A stretch of DNA of 6,692 nt from CAYQAJ01 sp964415245 (GCA_964415245.1 CAYQAJ010000282.1:1-6692); one strand, 5' to 3'. Positions 1-6,205 are shown, numbered from the stretch's first letter. Made by a program: numbers and translations. Notes: generated by a model from the sequence alone, not told the origin.

Positions 1-994
1 GCTTGAAGGGCAGCCCGTCGATGAACTGCACTACGCTAGCCACGGTCTGCGAGCCGGCGGTGTGCGAAATGTCGATCCCTTCGATGACGCGCGGCGCCTC
101 GGGCAGCTTCAACAGCCGCCGCAGTCCTTCGAGCCCCTTTCTGGGGTGGATGTAAAACACCTCGGGCTGCACGTGCGTGTCGAGCTTGCCGCGCTCATCG
201 AGCCGCTCGAGCATTTCGATCTCGTCGCGGAGCCGCGCGGCCTTCTCGAACTGCAGCGCTTTGGCCGCCTCCTGCATTTCCTTCTTGAGCTGCCGCAATA
301 GCCGCGACTTTTTGCCGTCCAGAAACATTTGCAGGCGGCGGATGTCGCGGCGGTATTCCTCTTTGCTGATCCGCAGATTGCACGGGGCCGTACACTGCTT
401 GATGCTGGCCAGCAAACACGGGCGGAACCACCGCCACCGCTCGTCGCCCTCTTCGATATCGAGCTCGCACGTGCGGAAGCGGAATACCCGCTGCAACACC
501 TGCACGGCCCCCCGCAGCGCGCCGGCGTTGGCGAACGGGCCGTACAGCTTGACGCCGCGATCGCGAGGCTGGCGGGTGACCTCGACGCGGGGAAAATCAT
601 CGCTGGTGGTGATCATCAGGTAGGGGAACGTTTTGTCGTCTTTCAGCTCCTTGTTGTACTTGGGCTGCACGTCCTTGATGAGCCGGGCCTCGGCCAACAG
701 CGCGTCGACCTCGCTCTCGCACGGCACGAAGTCGACGTCGTGGATTTCGTGAATCCACGTAGCGGTGCGCATCTCCTGTTCGGCCCCTTTGAGGAAATAG
801 CTGCCGGCGCGGGACCGCAGGTTGGCCGCCTTGCCCACGTAGATCACGCGGCCGGCGGCGTCTTTCATCAGATAGAGGCCGGGCGTGGTGGGGAACGTGC
901 GCACCTTGGCGGCGGCTCGCTCGAAGGGCGTCTGTGGCTTCGACTCCGATGCCGGCTCTTCGCGATCGGCGTTGTTTATTTTCTGTTTGCCCAT
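1..994 (-). CDS. uvrC: UvrABC excinuclease subunit C (UvrC), N-terminal 331 residues, cut by window edge
   Basis: UvrC makes the two incisions around a bulky DNA lesion after UvrA/UvrB damage recognition in the cytoplasm. The reading frame is open from ATG 994 to the window edge (331 whole codons, no stop). The GIY-YIG nuclease domain covers about residues 36-114: PGLYLMKD at 38-45, IYVGKA at 51-56, LRSR at 59-62, the presumed catalytic Glu102 and the PKYN Asn114. Four cysteines (176, 193, 201, 205) match the UvrC iron-sulphur ligand pattern. A UVR (UvrB-binding) motif lies at about 245-265 with FEKAARLRDEI. The RNase H-like endonuclease domain begins with GIDISH at 306-311, Asp308 being its first expected catalytic acid. 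Two oddities: there is a roughly 20-residue extension before the nuclease domain, and only about 42 residues separate UVR from GIDISH where E. coli UvrC has roughly 150. No clear Shine-Dalgarno precedes the ATG; TTG 1000 is the nearest alternative start. The gene lies downstream of the phosphohexomutase on the same strand. Confidence 0.96.
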   Translation of the reverse strand, partial: MGKQKINNADREEPASESKPQTPFERAAAKVRTFPTTPGLYLMKDAAGRVIYVGKAANLRSRAGSYFLKGAEQEMRTATWIHEIHDVDFVPCESEVDALLAEARLIKDVQPKYNKELKDDKTFPYLMITTSDDFPRVEVTRQPRDRGVKLYGPFANAGALRGAVQVLQRVFRFRTCELDIEEGDERWRWFRPCLLASIKQCTAPCNLRISKEEYRRDIRRLQMFLDGKKSRLLRQLKKEMQEAAKALQFEKAARLRDEIEMLERLDERGKLDTHVQPEVFYIHPRKGLEGLRRLLKLPEAPRVIEGIDISHTAGSQTVASVVQFIDGLPFK

Positions 995-1086
995 AGCCAA
1001 CGCACAATGGCGAAGCGCCGCGCTGCAACCGCAGTGTGCGACATTCGCTCGACCGAAGGCCAAGCAACTGGTCCGCCTCTCGCGGA

Positions 1087-1142
1087 ACAACTGACAACGG
1101 ACAACTGACAACGGACAACTGACAACGGACAACTGACAACGG
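1087..1142. repeat. Tandem repeat: four perfect 14-bp units built from heptamers
   Basis: The unit ACAACTGACAACGG occurs four times without mismatch or gap (1087-1100, 1101-1114, 1115-1128, 1129-1142). Each unit is itself two heptamers, ACAACTG and ACAACGG, so the array is eight alternating ACAACKG heptamers. It lies in the 194-bp spacer between the end of the phosphohexomutase gene (1189) and the start of uvrC (994), and would be transcribed in a read-through message. Its form resembles the short tandemly repeated repetitive sequences described in cyanobacteria. I can assign no function. The rest of the spacer (995-1086 and 1143-1188) shows no gene, strong hairpin or convincing promoter. Confidence 0.95.
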
Positions 1143-1188
1143 ACCAGGACGATCATTCCGTTGTAGCGCGACCACTGCCGACGCGCCG

Positions 1189-3030
1189 TTACCCGTCCTC
1201 GCCGACGCTGTCCGCCAGAGCCCGCAGGTCCGCCTCCGTGGCTGAGAGCCGCTTGTCCGTTTCCTCCTTGGTTCGCGCGAGATCACCCACACGCTCCGGC
1301 GCGACGCAGGCGAACATGTAGAATTTTACCTTGGGTTCGGTGCCGGAGGGGCGGACCGCCACCATATTCCCGGCCTGTTCGAGGTCGAGCACCACCATGT
1401 CGGCTTGGCGCGCCTGAAGCGGCTGCTTCTTCCCGTCGGGCATGGTGACGGTCAACTCGCGGTAGTCGCGCACGGCGGCGACGGACGAACCGGCCAGCGA
1501 TTGCGGCGGTTTGGCGCGGAACCGCTCCATGAGCGCCTTCATGCGGGCCATTCCCTGCGAGCCGGGCATGGTCAGGTTCACCTGCTTCTCAGCGTGGTAG
1601 CCGTGCTGGCGGTACAGTGAATCGAGCTTCTGGTGCAGCGACACTCCGTCGGCCTTGGCGCGGGCTGCCGCTTCGGCCATCAGCATGCATGCCACGGCGC
1701 CGTCCTTGTCGCGGGCATATTGGCCGACGAGGTAGCCATGCGATTCCTCGCAACCCAGCACGAACAGGTCGGGTCCCGCCTGGTCAATCAGCTCGCCGAT
1801 CCATTTGAAACCGACGTGCAGGTTGCCGTGCGTGATTACGCCGTACGAGTCGCCGATGCGGCGGATCAGCTCGCTGGTAACCAGCGTTTTCACGAGGTAG
1901 TGCTTCGGCGACAGCGTGCCTGCCTCGCGCCGCGCGGCGAGCACGAAGTCGGTCAATAGCGCGCCGATCTGGTTGCCTGTGAACGTGGCCCAGGCGCCTT
2001 TCGGGTCAATCGTCACTGGCGCGGCGCAGCCTAGCCGATCGCAATCGGGATCGGTCGCCAAAGCGACCTCGGCGCCGGAATCGCGGGCCCGTTCGATCAT
2101 CGTGTCGAACACGGCAGGATTCTCGGGGTTCGACACGTGGCCCGGCACGTTGGGAAAATCGCCATCGGGCCGGCGATGCAGCTCGAACACCTCGAGTCGG
2201 CTGAAGCCGTCGCGTTCGAGAGTCGGGCGCACGGTGGCCTCGCCCACGCCGTGCAGAGGAGAGTACAGCACCGCCAAGTCGCGCGGACCGGGCAGCGCCT
2301 GGGCCGCCACCTGGTCGAGATACGCGCGGTCGACCTCGTCGGTACACATGACCACCTGGCCGCGAGCCAGGGCGCCATCGAAATCCACCTGCTCGATTTC
2401 CTGCACCTCGTTTACCTGGCGGATTACGCCGGCGTCGTGGGGCGGCACGAGCTGCCCACCGGTCGACCAATAGGCTTTCACCGCGTTGTCGCTGGGGGGA
2501 TTGTGGCTGGCGGTGACCATGATGCCGCAGGCGCACTGTTTGTAGCGCACGAGAAACGACAGCTCGGGCGTGCTGCGGTAGCCGTCGAGGAAGTACACGG
2601 TGAAGCCCGCCGCCACCATGATCGACGCGCACAGCTCGGCGAAGTGGCGGGAGTGGTGCCGCGTGTCGTAGGCGATGCCGCAAGCGAGCGACTGACCGGC
2701 TGTCGCGTTCTGCTTTACGTACTGAGCCAGACCGGCCGCGCTTTCGCCGATGGTGCGGTCGTTGATGGCGTTGGTGCCGATGGGGTACATCCGCCCGCGC
2801 CGGCCGCCGGTGCCGAAGGGGATCACGCTCCAGAAGGCGTCGTCGAGCTCCTTCCACTTTCCTTGTGCCAGGTGCTCGGCGACTTGCGGCACATAGCGGC
2901 GGTAGGGGCGCTCGGTGAGCCACTTGCGGATGTTGGCGACGGCGCCAGATGAAAGGCGATTCTCGCGCTGGGCTGCGTCGAGGGCGGCGAGCGCGCTCTG
3001 AACGTTAGTTGAATGCGATCCAGCGGGCAT
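1189..3030 (-). CDS. Phospho-sugar mutase (PgcA/PGM2-type phosphoglucomutase or phosphomannomutase)
   Basis: This is an alpha-D-phosphohexomutase, a cytoplasmic enzyme moving phosphate between the C6 and C1 hydroxyls of a sugar through a phosphoserine intermediate. From ATG 3030 it is 613 residues, close to B. subtilis PgcA (about 580). All four family signatures are present in order: the phosphoserine loop TASHNP at 173-178 (Ser175), the Mg-binding loop DPDCDR at 327-332, the sugar-binding loop CEESHGYL at 427-434, and the phosphate-binding loop RPSGTEPK at 560-567. GTGGRRG at 73-79 and GFKWIGE at 407-413 also fit the PgcA/PGM2 branch rather than E. coli Pgm. Substrate is inferred: glucose-phosphate is likeliest, with phosphomannose or phosphopentose possible. 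The frame stays open upstream to 3261, but homology starts near residue 12 of the 3030 form, GGGAA lies 7 bases before that ATG, and a promoter candidate sits at 3072-3101, so the longer start is disfavoured. The gene stands divergently from the glmM-like gene, and uvrC follows 194 bp downstream. Confidence 0.93.
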   Translation of the reverse strand: MPAGSHSTNVQSALAALDAAQRENRLSSGAVANIRKWLTERPYRRYVPQVAEHLAQGKWKELDDAFWSVIPFGTGGRRGRMYPIGTNAINDRTIGESAAGLAQYVKQNATAGQSLACGIAYDTRHHSRHFAELCASIMVAAGFTVYFLDGYRSTPELSFLVRYKQCACGIMVTASHNPPSDNAVKAYWSTGGQLVPPHDAGVIRQVNEVQEIEQVDFDGALARGQVVMCTDEVDRAYLDQVAAQALPGPRDLAVLYSPLHGVGEATVRPTLERDGFSRLEVFELHRRPDGDFPNVPGHVSNPENPAVFDTMIERARDSGAEVALATDPDCDRLGCAAPVTIDPKGAWATFTGNQIGALLTDFVLAARREAGTLSPKHYLVKTLVTSELIRRIGDSYGVITHGNLHVGFKWIGELIDQAGPDLFVLGCEESHGYLVGQYARDKDGAVACMLMAEAAARAKADGVSLHQKLDSLYRQHGYHAEKQVNLTMPGSQGMARMKALMERFRAKPPQSLAGSSVAAVRDYRELTVTMPDGKKQPLQARQADMVVLDLEQAGNMVAVRPSGTEPKVKFYMFACVAPERVGDLARTKEETDKRLSATEADLRALADSVGEDG

Positions 3031-3071
3031 GAGCGATTCCCGATTGACGTTGTCAGGTGAGGTGACCGTCG

Positions 3072-3101
3072 ATTCTATGCCGCTCGGTCGCGTTGCTTCA
3101 A
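3072..3101 (-). promoter_or_regulatory. Putative sigma70-like promoter of the leftward phosphohexomutase gene
   Basis: Read on the minus strand, TTGAAG (3096-3101, four of six matches to TTGACA) is followed after 18 bases by TAGAAT (3072-3077, five of six to TATAAT). Transcription would start near 3065, giving a leader of about 35 bases before ATG 3030. This supports ATG 3030 over the longer upstream frame. It is a match by eye in GC-rich DNA, and planctomycete promoters are poorly characterised. Confidence 0.45.
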
Positions 3102-3197
3102 CCGCAAGCGCGCCGATGTGCGTCCACTGGCGCGAATTGCAGCGAATCATGTATATTGGCGCGGTTGTTGCAATAGGGCGCCGAAGTGATGCATTTG

Positions 3198-3289
3198 TTG
3201 TGGCACGGTCTCCCGACCGTGCCACTTCGCGATCGCCGCCGCCAGATTCGGCGCTATTCAAGTGCCGCGGTCGGGAGACCGCGGCACAA
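3198..3289. repeat. Inverted pair of REP-like hairpins with compensatory stem changes
   Basis: Two perfect 11-bp-stem hairpins stand in inverted orientation, 32 bp apart. The first pairs GTGGCACGGTC (3200-3210) with GACCGTGCCAC (3215-3225) around a TCCC loop. The second pairs GTGCCGCGGTC (3262-3272) with GACCGCGGCAC (3277-3287) around a GGGA loop. Taken as 30-bp elements (3198-3227 and the reverse complement of 3260-3289) they are 26/30 identical. All four differences fall in the stem as two compensated base pairs (G-C to C-G and A-T to G-C), so pairing has been kept. The arrangement resembles REPIN or BIME elements. It occupies the glmM side of the 290-bp divergent spacer, ending 31 bases before the proposed GTG start. 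The loops are complementary to each other, as follows from the inverted layout. Confidence 0.88.
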
Positions 3290-3320
3290 CGAGACTTTCT
3301 ACATTGCGAGCCGCGTTAGC

Positions 3321-4679
3321 GTGAGTCAGCTTATTATCAGCGTTTCGGGACTGCGAGGCGTAGTGGGCCGGGCGCTCACGCCCGAGGTCGCCGCGCGGTT
3401 CGCCTGTGCGTTTGCGTCCGGACTTCCCGCCGGGCCCATTGTGTTGGCCCGTGACGGCCGGGCCAGCGGACCGGCATTGGCGGCGGCCGTGACCGAGGCG
3501 CTGTGTAGATTGGGCCGCGACGTGATCGACGCGCAGGTCGCCGCCACACCCACGGTCGGCGTATTGGTCCGCGATCGCGGCGCGGTGGGGGGAATCCAAA
3601 TCTCCGCCAGCCACAATCCGGCCGAATACAACGGAATGAAGCTGTTTAGCAGCCAGGGTCGCGTGCTTACCGCCGAGGAGGGCGAGCGCGTTCTGAAGCG
3701 CTACAACTCGGGTGGAGTAAATACGACGGCATCCGAAACATTGAAAACGCGGCGCGGCCGATCGCTGGTCTGCGAGGACCCGCACGGCCGGCACTTGGAA
3801 CTGGTGCTGGCCACGGTCGACGTGCCGCGCATCCGATCGAAGCGGTTTCGCGTTCTGCTGGACTCGAATCATGGCGCGGGCAGCTTGCTGGGTCGTCGTC
3901 TGCTCGAAGCGCTCGGCTGCCGCGCCGAGATCGCGGGGATTCCGCCCGATGGGCAGTTCGAGCATCCGCCGGAACCGGTGAACGAGAATCTTCGCGATGC
4001 GTGCCGCCTCGTGGTCAAAACGGAGGCCGACGTGGGCTTCTGCCAGGACCCCGACGCCGACCGGTTGGCGGTGATCGACGAAAACGGCCGTCCGCTGGGG
4101 GAGGAATACACGCTCGCCTTGTGCCTCGACCACGTGCTGGCCGGCAATCCCGGCGCGGTAGTGACCAACTGCGCCACGAGCCGCATCTCGCACGACGTGG
4201 CCAGGCGGCACAACTCCCCCTCGTTCACGTCGGCGGTGGGGGAGGCCAACGTGGTCGAAATGATGCTCCGCGAGAACGCCGTGTTTGGCGGCGAGGGGAA
4301 CGGTGGGCCGATCGACCCCCGCGTCGGCTACGTGCGCGACAGCTTCGTGGGGATGGCACTCTTGCTCGATTTCATGGCCGTTCGCGATAAGCCGATCAGC
4401 AAGCTGGCCGATAGTCTGCCACGTTACGAAATCATCAAACAAAAGGTGTCGCTCGCGCCTGAAAAGCTCCGCCGCGCGTTCGACGAGTTAGAGCGGCACT
4501 TCGGCGACACCAAAAAAACGCGCATCGACGGCCTGCGCCTCGATTGGACCGATCGGTGGCTCCTGGTGCGAGGCAGCAACACGGAGCCGATCGTGCGTGT
4601 GATCGCCGAAGCGCCGTTGCAGGGCGACGCCGAATCGCTTTGCGCCCAAGCGAGCGAAGTGCTAGCCGGGTTGGATTGA
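3321..4679 (+). CDS. glmM: Phosphoglucosamine mutase, GlmM-like (archaeal/Bacteroidetes-type phosphohexomutase)
   Basis: The likely reaction is glucosamine-6-P to glucosamine-1-P, which feeds UDP-GlcNAc and cell-envelope synthesis in the cytoplasm. From GTG 3321 the protein is 452 residues, the normal GlmM length, and begins SQLIISVSGLRGVVG, the usual family N-terminus. The signatures are ISASHNP at 94-100 with phosphoserine Ser97, the metal loop DPDADR at 243-248, the sugar loop GGEGNGG at 323-329, and the phosphate loop RGSNTEP at 417-423. The DPDADR and GEGNGG forms are like archaeal and Bacteroidetes enzymes, whereas classical bacterial GlmM has DGDGDR and GGEQSGH. Gly418 replaces the usual Pro of RPS(N/G)TEP. 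Phosphomannomutase activity is the main alternative. The frame is open back to ATG 3186, but that extension is the translated hairpin repeat plus unrelated basic sequence, so GTG 3321 is preferred. No good Shine-Dalgarno or promoter is evident. A second phosphohexomutase is divergent to it, and the VanZ gene converges 40 bp downstream without a clear terminator. Confidence 0.9.
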   Translation: MSQLIISVSGLRGVVGRALTPEVAARFACAFASGLPAGPIVLARDGRASGPALAAAVTEALCRLGRDVIDAQVAATPTVGVLVRDRGAVGGIQISASHNPAEYNGMKLFSSQGRVLTAEEGERVLKRYNSGGVNTTASETLKTRRGRSLVCEDPHGRHLELVLATVDVPRIRSKRFRVLLDSNHGAGSLLGRRLLEALGCRAEIAGIPPDGQFEHPPEPVNENLRDACRLVVKTEADVGFCQDPDADRLAVIDENGRPLGEEYTLALCLDHVLAGNPGAVVTNCATSRISHDVARRHNSPSFTSAVGEANVVEMMLRENAVFGGEGNGGPIDPRVGYVRDSFVGMALLLDFMAVRDKPISKLADSLPRYEIIKQKVSLAPEKLRRAFDELERHFGDTKKTRIDGLRLDWTDRWLLVRGSNTEPIVRVIAEAPLQGDAESLCAQASEVLAGLD

Positions 4680-4719
4680 AGCGCGGCCACGTACGCGCGG
4701 CACACGGACGCCAGGCCGG

Positions 4720-5154
4720 TCATTCCAACGGTTCGTCGGCACGCGACCCTGTGGTTGGGACGATGCGACGGGGAAACACGGCAGTCCACGCCAGCGCGGT
4801 CGCCAGGTGGGCCGAGATGCCCGCTATGCCTCCTGCCACGTCGGCGATCCAATCCTTGATGTCGGCGGTGCGCGACGGGATGAGCGATTGGATCCATTCG
4901 TCGGCCACACCGTACGTGGCGACAACGCCCAGCACGCAGGCGTAACCAAGGAGCGACACCTTTCGGCCCTGCAAGGCAAAGGCGAATAGGTACGCCAGCC
5001 CCGCGTACGCCGCGAAATGAGCCAGCTTGTCGCCGTGGGAAACGTGCCGAATCGGGTCGGGCATCGGTACGTGCGTGGCGACGAACAGCGCGATCCAGTA
5101 GCAAATCAGCAAGCCGGTCGCCAGACGATAGCGCGGTGCAGACGACTGGCTCAT
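4720..5154 (-). CDS. VanZ-family small membrane protein
   Basis: From ATG 5154 this is a 144-residue protein with four likely membrane segments, at about 11-29, 44-61, 66-84 and 103-122. VanZ-family hallmarks are visible: HGDKLAHFAAYAGLA at 40-54, DEWIQSLIPSRTADIKDW at 85-102, and AD..GG at 104-109. The conserved His46, Asp85, Glu86, Gln89, Arg95, Asp98, Asp101 and Asp105 are in the expected positions. VanZ is named after a teicoplanin-resistance accessory protein, but the wider family is common in non-resistant bacteria and its biochemical role is not established, so no resistance is implied. The C-terminal 17 residues are polar. The frame runs back to ATG 5247, but that 31-residue extension is Pro/His/Arg-rich with no family similarity, and an extended -10 promoter lies inside it, so ATG 5154 is preferred. 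There is no evident Shine-Dalgarno. The gene is convergent with glmM and divergent from the DUF1080 gene. Confidence 0.88.
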   Translation of the reverse strand: MSQSSAPRYRLATGLLICYWIALFVATHVPMPDPIRHVSHGDKLAHFAAYAGLAYLFAFALQGRKVSLLGYACVLGVVATYGVADEWIQSLIPSRTADIKDWIADVAGGIAGISAHLATALAWTAVFPRRIVPTTGSRADEPLE

Positions 5155-5206
5155 GTGTGACGGGCTGTAGGAATTGGCGGGAGGATGGTGCGCGGTCGGC
5201 GGCTTA

Positions 5207-5215
5207 AGTATACCA
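5207..5215 (-). promoter_or_regulatory. Extended -10 promoter element for the VanZ gene
   Basis: On the minus strand TGG (5213-5215) directly precedes TATACT (5207-5212), giving the extended -10 pattern TGnTATAmT, with five of six matches in the hexamer. No recognisable -35 lies 17 bases further upstream, which is tolerated for extended -10 promoters. The start of transcription would be near 5200, giving a leader of about 46 bases before ATG 5154. Its position argues against translation starting at 5247. Confidence 0.5.
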
Positions 5216-5288
5216 TGTTCTTGCTTCCGCCGGGGCGCAGCAAACATTCTATCGTACGACCGCGAAATACGGGATGGTTTGTCTGCGT

Positions 5289-5294
5289 TACAAT
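5289..5294 (+). promoter_or_regulatory. Weak -10 candidate upstream of the DUF1080 gene
   Basis: TACAAT matches five of six bases of TATAAT, but the expected -35 region around 5265-5272 has no resemblance to TTGACA and there is no TGn extension. If real, the message would start near 5301, inside the heptamer repeat, with a leader of about 77 bases before ATG 5378. Confidence 0.25.
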
Positions 5295-5334
5295 GACGAA
5301 TGACGAAGCTCGAATGTCGAATGAATGGCGAATG
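5292..5334. repeat. Degenerate heptamer tandem repeat, AATGWCG type
   Basis: Successive units are AATGACG (5292), AATGACG (5299), AAGCTCG (5306), AATGTCG (5313), AATGAATGGCG (5320, with four extra bases) and a final AATG (5331-5334). A further ATGACGAAGG lies at 5340-5349. It is a second heptamer family, different in sequence from the one at 1087-1142, and it sits in the leader region between the divergent VanZ and DUF1080 genes. It contains several ATG triplets, including 5300, that could mislead start-codon calling for the downstream gene. Confidence 0.7.
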
Positions 5335-5368
5335 CTCTCATGACGAAGGGCGATGTACGCATCGACAT

Positions 5369-5375
5369 GGTGATC
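5369..5375 (+). promoter_or_regulatory. Ribosome binding site fixing the DUF1080 gene start
   Basis: GGTGATC is complementary to GAUCACC at the 3' end of 16S rRNA, part of the full Shine-Dalgarno complement. Two bases (GC) separate it from ATG 5378, equivalent to about seven bases between a GGAGG core and the start. A signal peptide begins exactly at this ATG, so the two lines of evidence agree. Confidence 0.55.
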
Positions 5376-5377
5376 GC

Positions 5378-6205
5378 ATGAATCGACTTGGAATAGGACT
5401 CGCGGCGGCGCTGGTCGTATTCGCGACGCTCAATGCTGACGAGGTCCTATCTGCCGCCCAACTCAACGTCCAAACGGCGAGTGCTGGCGCTCTCGCTTTT
5501 CGTGTTGCCGCATCGGCTTCTCAGATGGTTATTCGCAAGGCGCCGAAGCAGAGAGGGCGGATTTTCGGGCGCCGTCGGGTTCGGGGCAGTGAGCAGCCCG
5601 CGCCGGAAACGGAACAAGCGAGCGATGCGCCGAGTAAGTCGGGGCCGACGCCCGCCGGCAAGCCGCTGTTCGACGGTAAATCGCTCGAGGGCTGGAAGAG
5701 CGCGAACTTCGGCGGCGAAGGCGAAGTGACGGTCGAGGAGGGGCAGATCGTGCTGGGCCGGGGCAACACGCTCACCGGCATCACGTACCAAGGCGATCCG
5801 CCCAAGACCAACTACGAAATCAGCCTCGAAGCGATGCGCGTCGACGGCATCGACTTCTTCTGCGGGCTCACTTTTCCGGTGGCCGATTCGCATTGCAGCT
5901 TCATTGTCGGCGGTTGGGCGGGCGCGGTCGTAGGGCTCTCCAGCATCGACGGGCTTGACGCATCGGAGAACGAGACCACGCGCTACATGCGCTTTGAGAA
6001 GGGTCGCTGGTACAAAATTCGCGTCCGCGTGACGCCCGACAACATCTCCGCCTGGATCGACGGCGAGCAAGTGGTCGATCAAAAAATCACCGACCGGCGG
6101 ATCACCACGCGCAACGAAGTCGACAAGTCGAAGCCGCTGGGAATCTCGGCCTGGCAGACGAAGGCGGCCCTGCGGGGCATTCGCTTGCGGAAGCTGGAGG
6201 AGTAG
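5378..6205 (+). CDS. Exported DUF1080-domain protein (3-keto-disaccharide hydrolase family)
   Basis: From ATG 5378 the protein has 275 residues. Residues 1-26 look like a Sec signal peptide: MNR, a hydrophobic stretch at 4-20, then a likely cleavage after LSA (24-26). No lipobox Cys is present. Residues about 30-95 form an Ala/Ser/Pro-rich linker with a strongly basic patch at 53-69. The DUF1080 domain runs from about 96 to the end, opening with PLFDGKSLEGWK (96-107), with a mid-domain YEISLEAMRVDGIDFFCGLTF region (146-166), WYKIRVRV (211-218), WIDGE (226-230), and a closing beta-strand ALRGIRLRKL. This domain has a concanavalin/LamG-like beta fold; characterised members act on 3-keto sugars, and it is abundant in Planctomycetes. 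Activity here is unproven, because I cannot identify catalytic residues. The frame is open back to ATG 5300 inside the heptamer repeat, which I reject. The TAG stop (6203-6205) is part of the GTAG head of a REP-like hairpin. Confidence 0.87.
   Translation: MNRLGIGLAAALVVFATLNADEVLSAAQLNVQTASAGALAFRVAASASQMVIRKAPKQRGRIFGRRRVRGSEQPAPETEQASDAPSKSGPTPAGKPLFDGKSLEGWKSANFGGEGEVTVEEGQIVLGRGNTLTGITYQGDPPKTNYEISLEAMRVDGIDFFCGLTFPVADSHCSFIVGGWAGAVVGLSSIDGLDASENETTRYMRFEKGRWYKIRVRVTPDNISAWIDGEQVVDQKITDRRITTRNEVDKSKPLGISAWQTKAALRGIRLRKLEE

Noticed and set aside
1087..1142. CRISPR-like array
   Set aside because: The units are 14 bp and contiguous, with no spacers and no cas genes nearby.
1163..1186. GTAG followed by GCGCG and CGCGC as another REP-like hairpin
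   Set aside because: The stem is only five G/C pairs with an 11-base loop, which is easily found by chance in such GC-rich sequence.
109..1292. Open frames on both strands overlapping uvrC and its spacer (plus 329-1108, minus 597-1292, minus 109-600)
   Set aside because: The uvrC frame carries every expected motif without interruption; the others are low-complexity Arg/Ala-rich shadows, and some translate the tandem repeat.
3152..3157. TATATT as a -10 box for the glmM-like gene
   Set aside because: No -35 match at 16-18 bases upstream and no TGn in the right register; it lies over 160 bases from the GTG start.
3031..3261. Upstream extension of the leftward phosphohexomutase to ATG 3261 (77 more residues)
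   Set aside because: The extension has no family similarity, crosses a promoter candidate and a hairpin repeat, and would overlap most of the divergent spacer. ATG 3030 fits better.
3186..3320. Upstream extension of the glmM-like protein to ATG 3186
   Set aside because: The 45 extra residues are translated hairpin repeat and basic filler; the family N-terminus (ISVSGLRG) begins right after GTG 3321.
2137..4442. Long antisense or shifted open frames, e.g. plus 2137-2952 and minus 3258-4442
   Set aside because: They lie opposite well-supported phosphohexomutase genes, have no recognisable domain, and are expected in GC-rich coding DNA.
4680..4719. Bidirectional terminator between the convergent glmM-like and VanZ genes
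   Set aside because: Only short G/C matches such as GCGCG with CGCGC occur and there is no T-run on either strand.
4720..5154. Glycopeptide resistance gene
   Set aside because: The VanZ family is widespread without resistance, and no vanA-type ligase, vanH, vanX or regulator gene is present.
5300..5377. Upstream start of the DUF1080 protein at ATG 5300
   Set aside because: That ATG lies inside a heptamer repeat; ATG 5378 has a well-placed ribosome binding site and begins a signal peptide.
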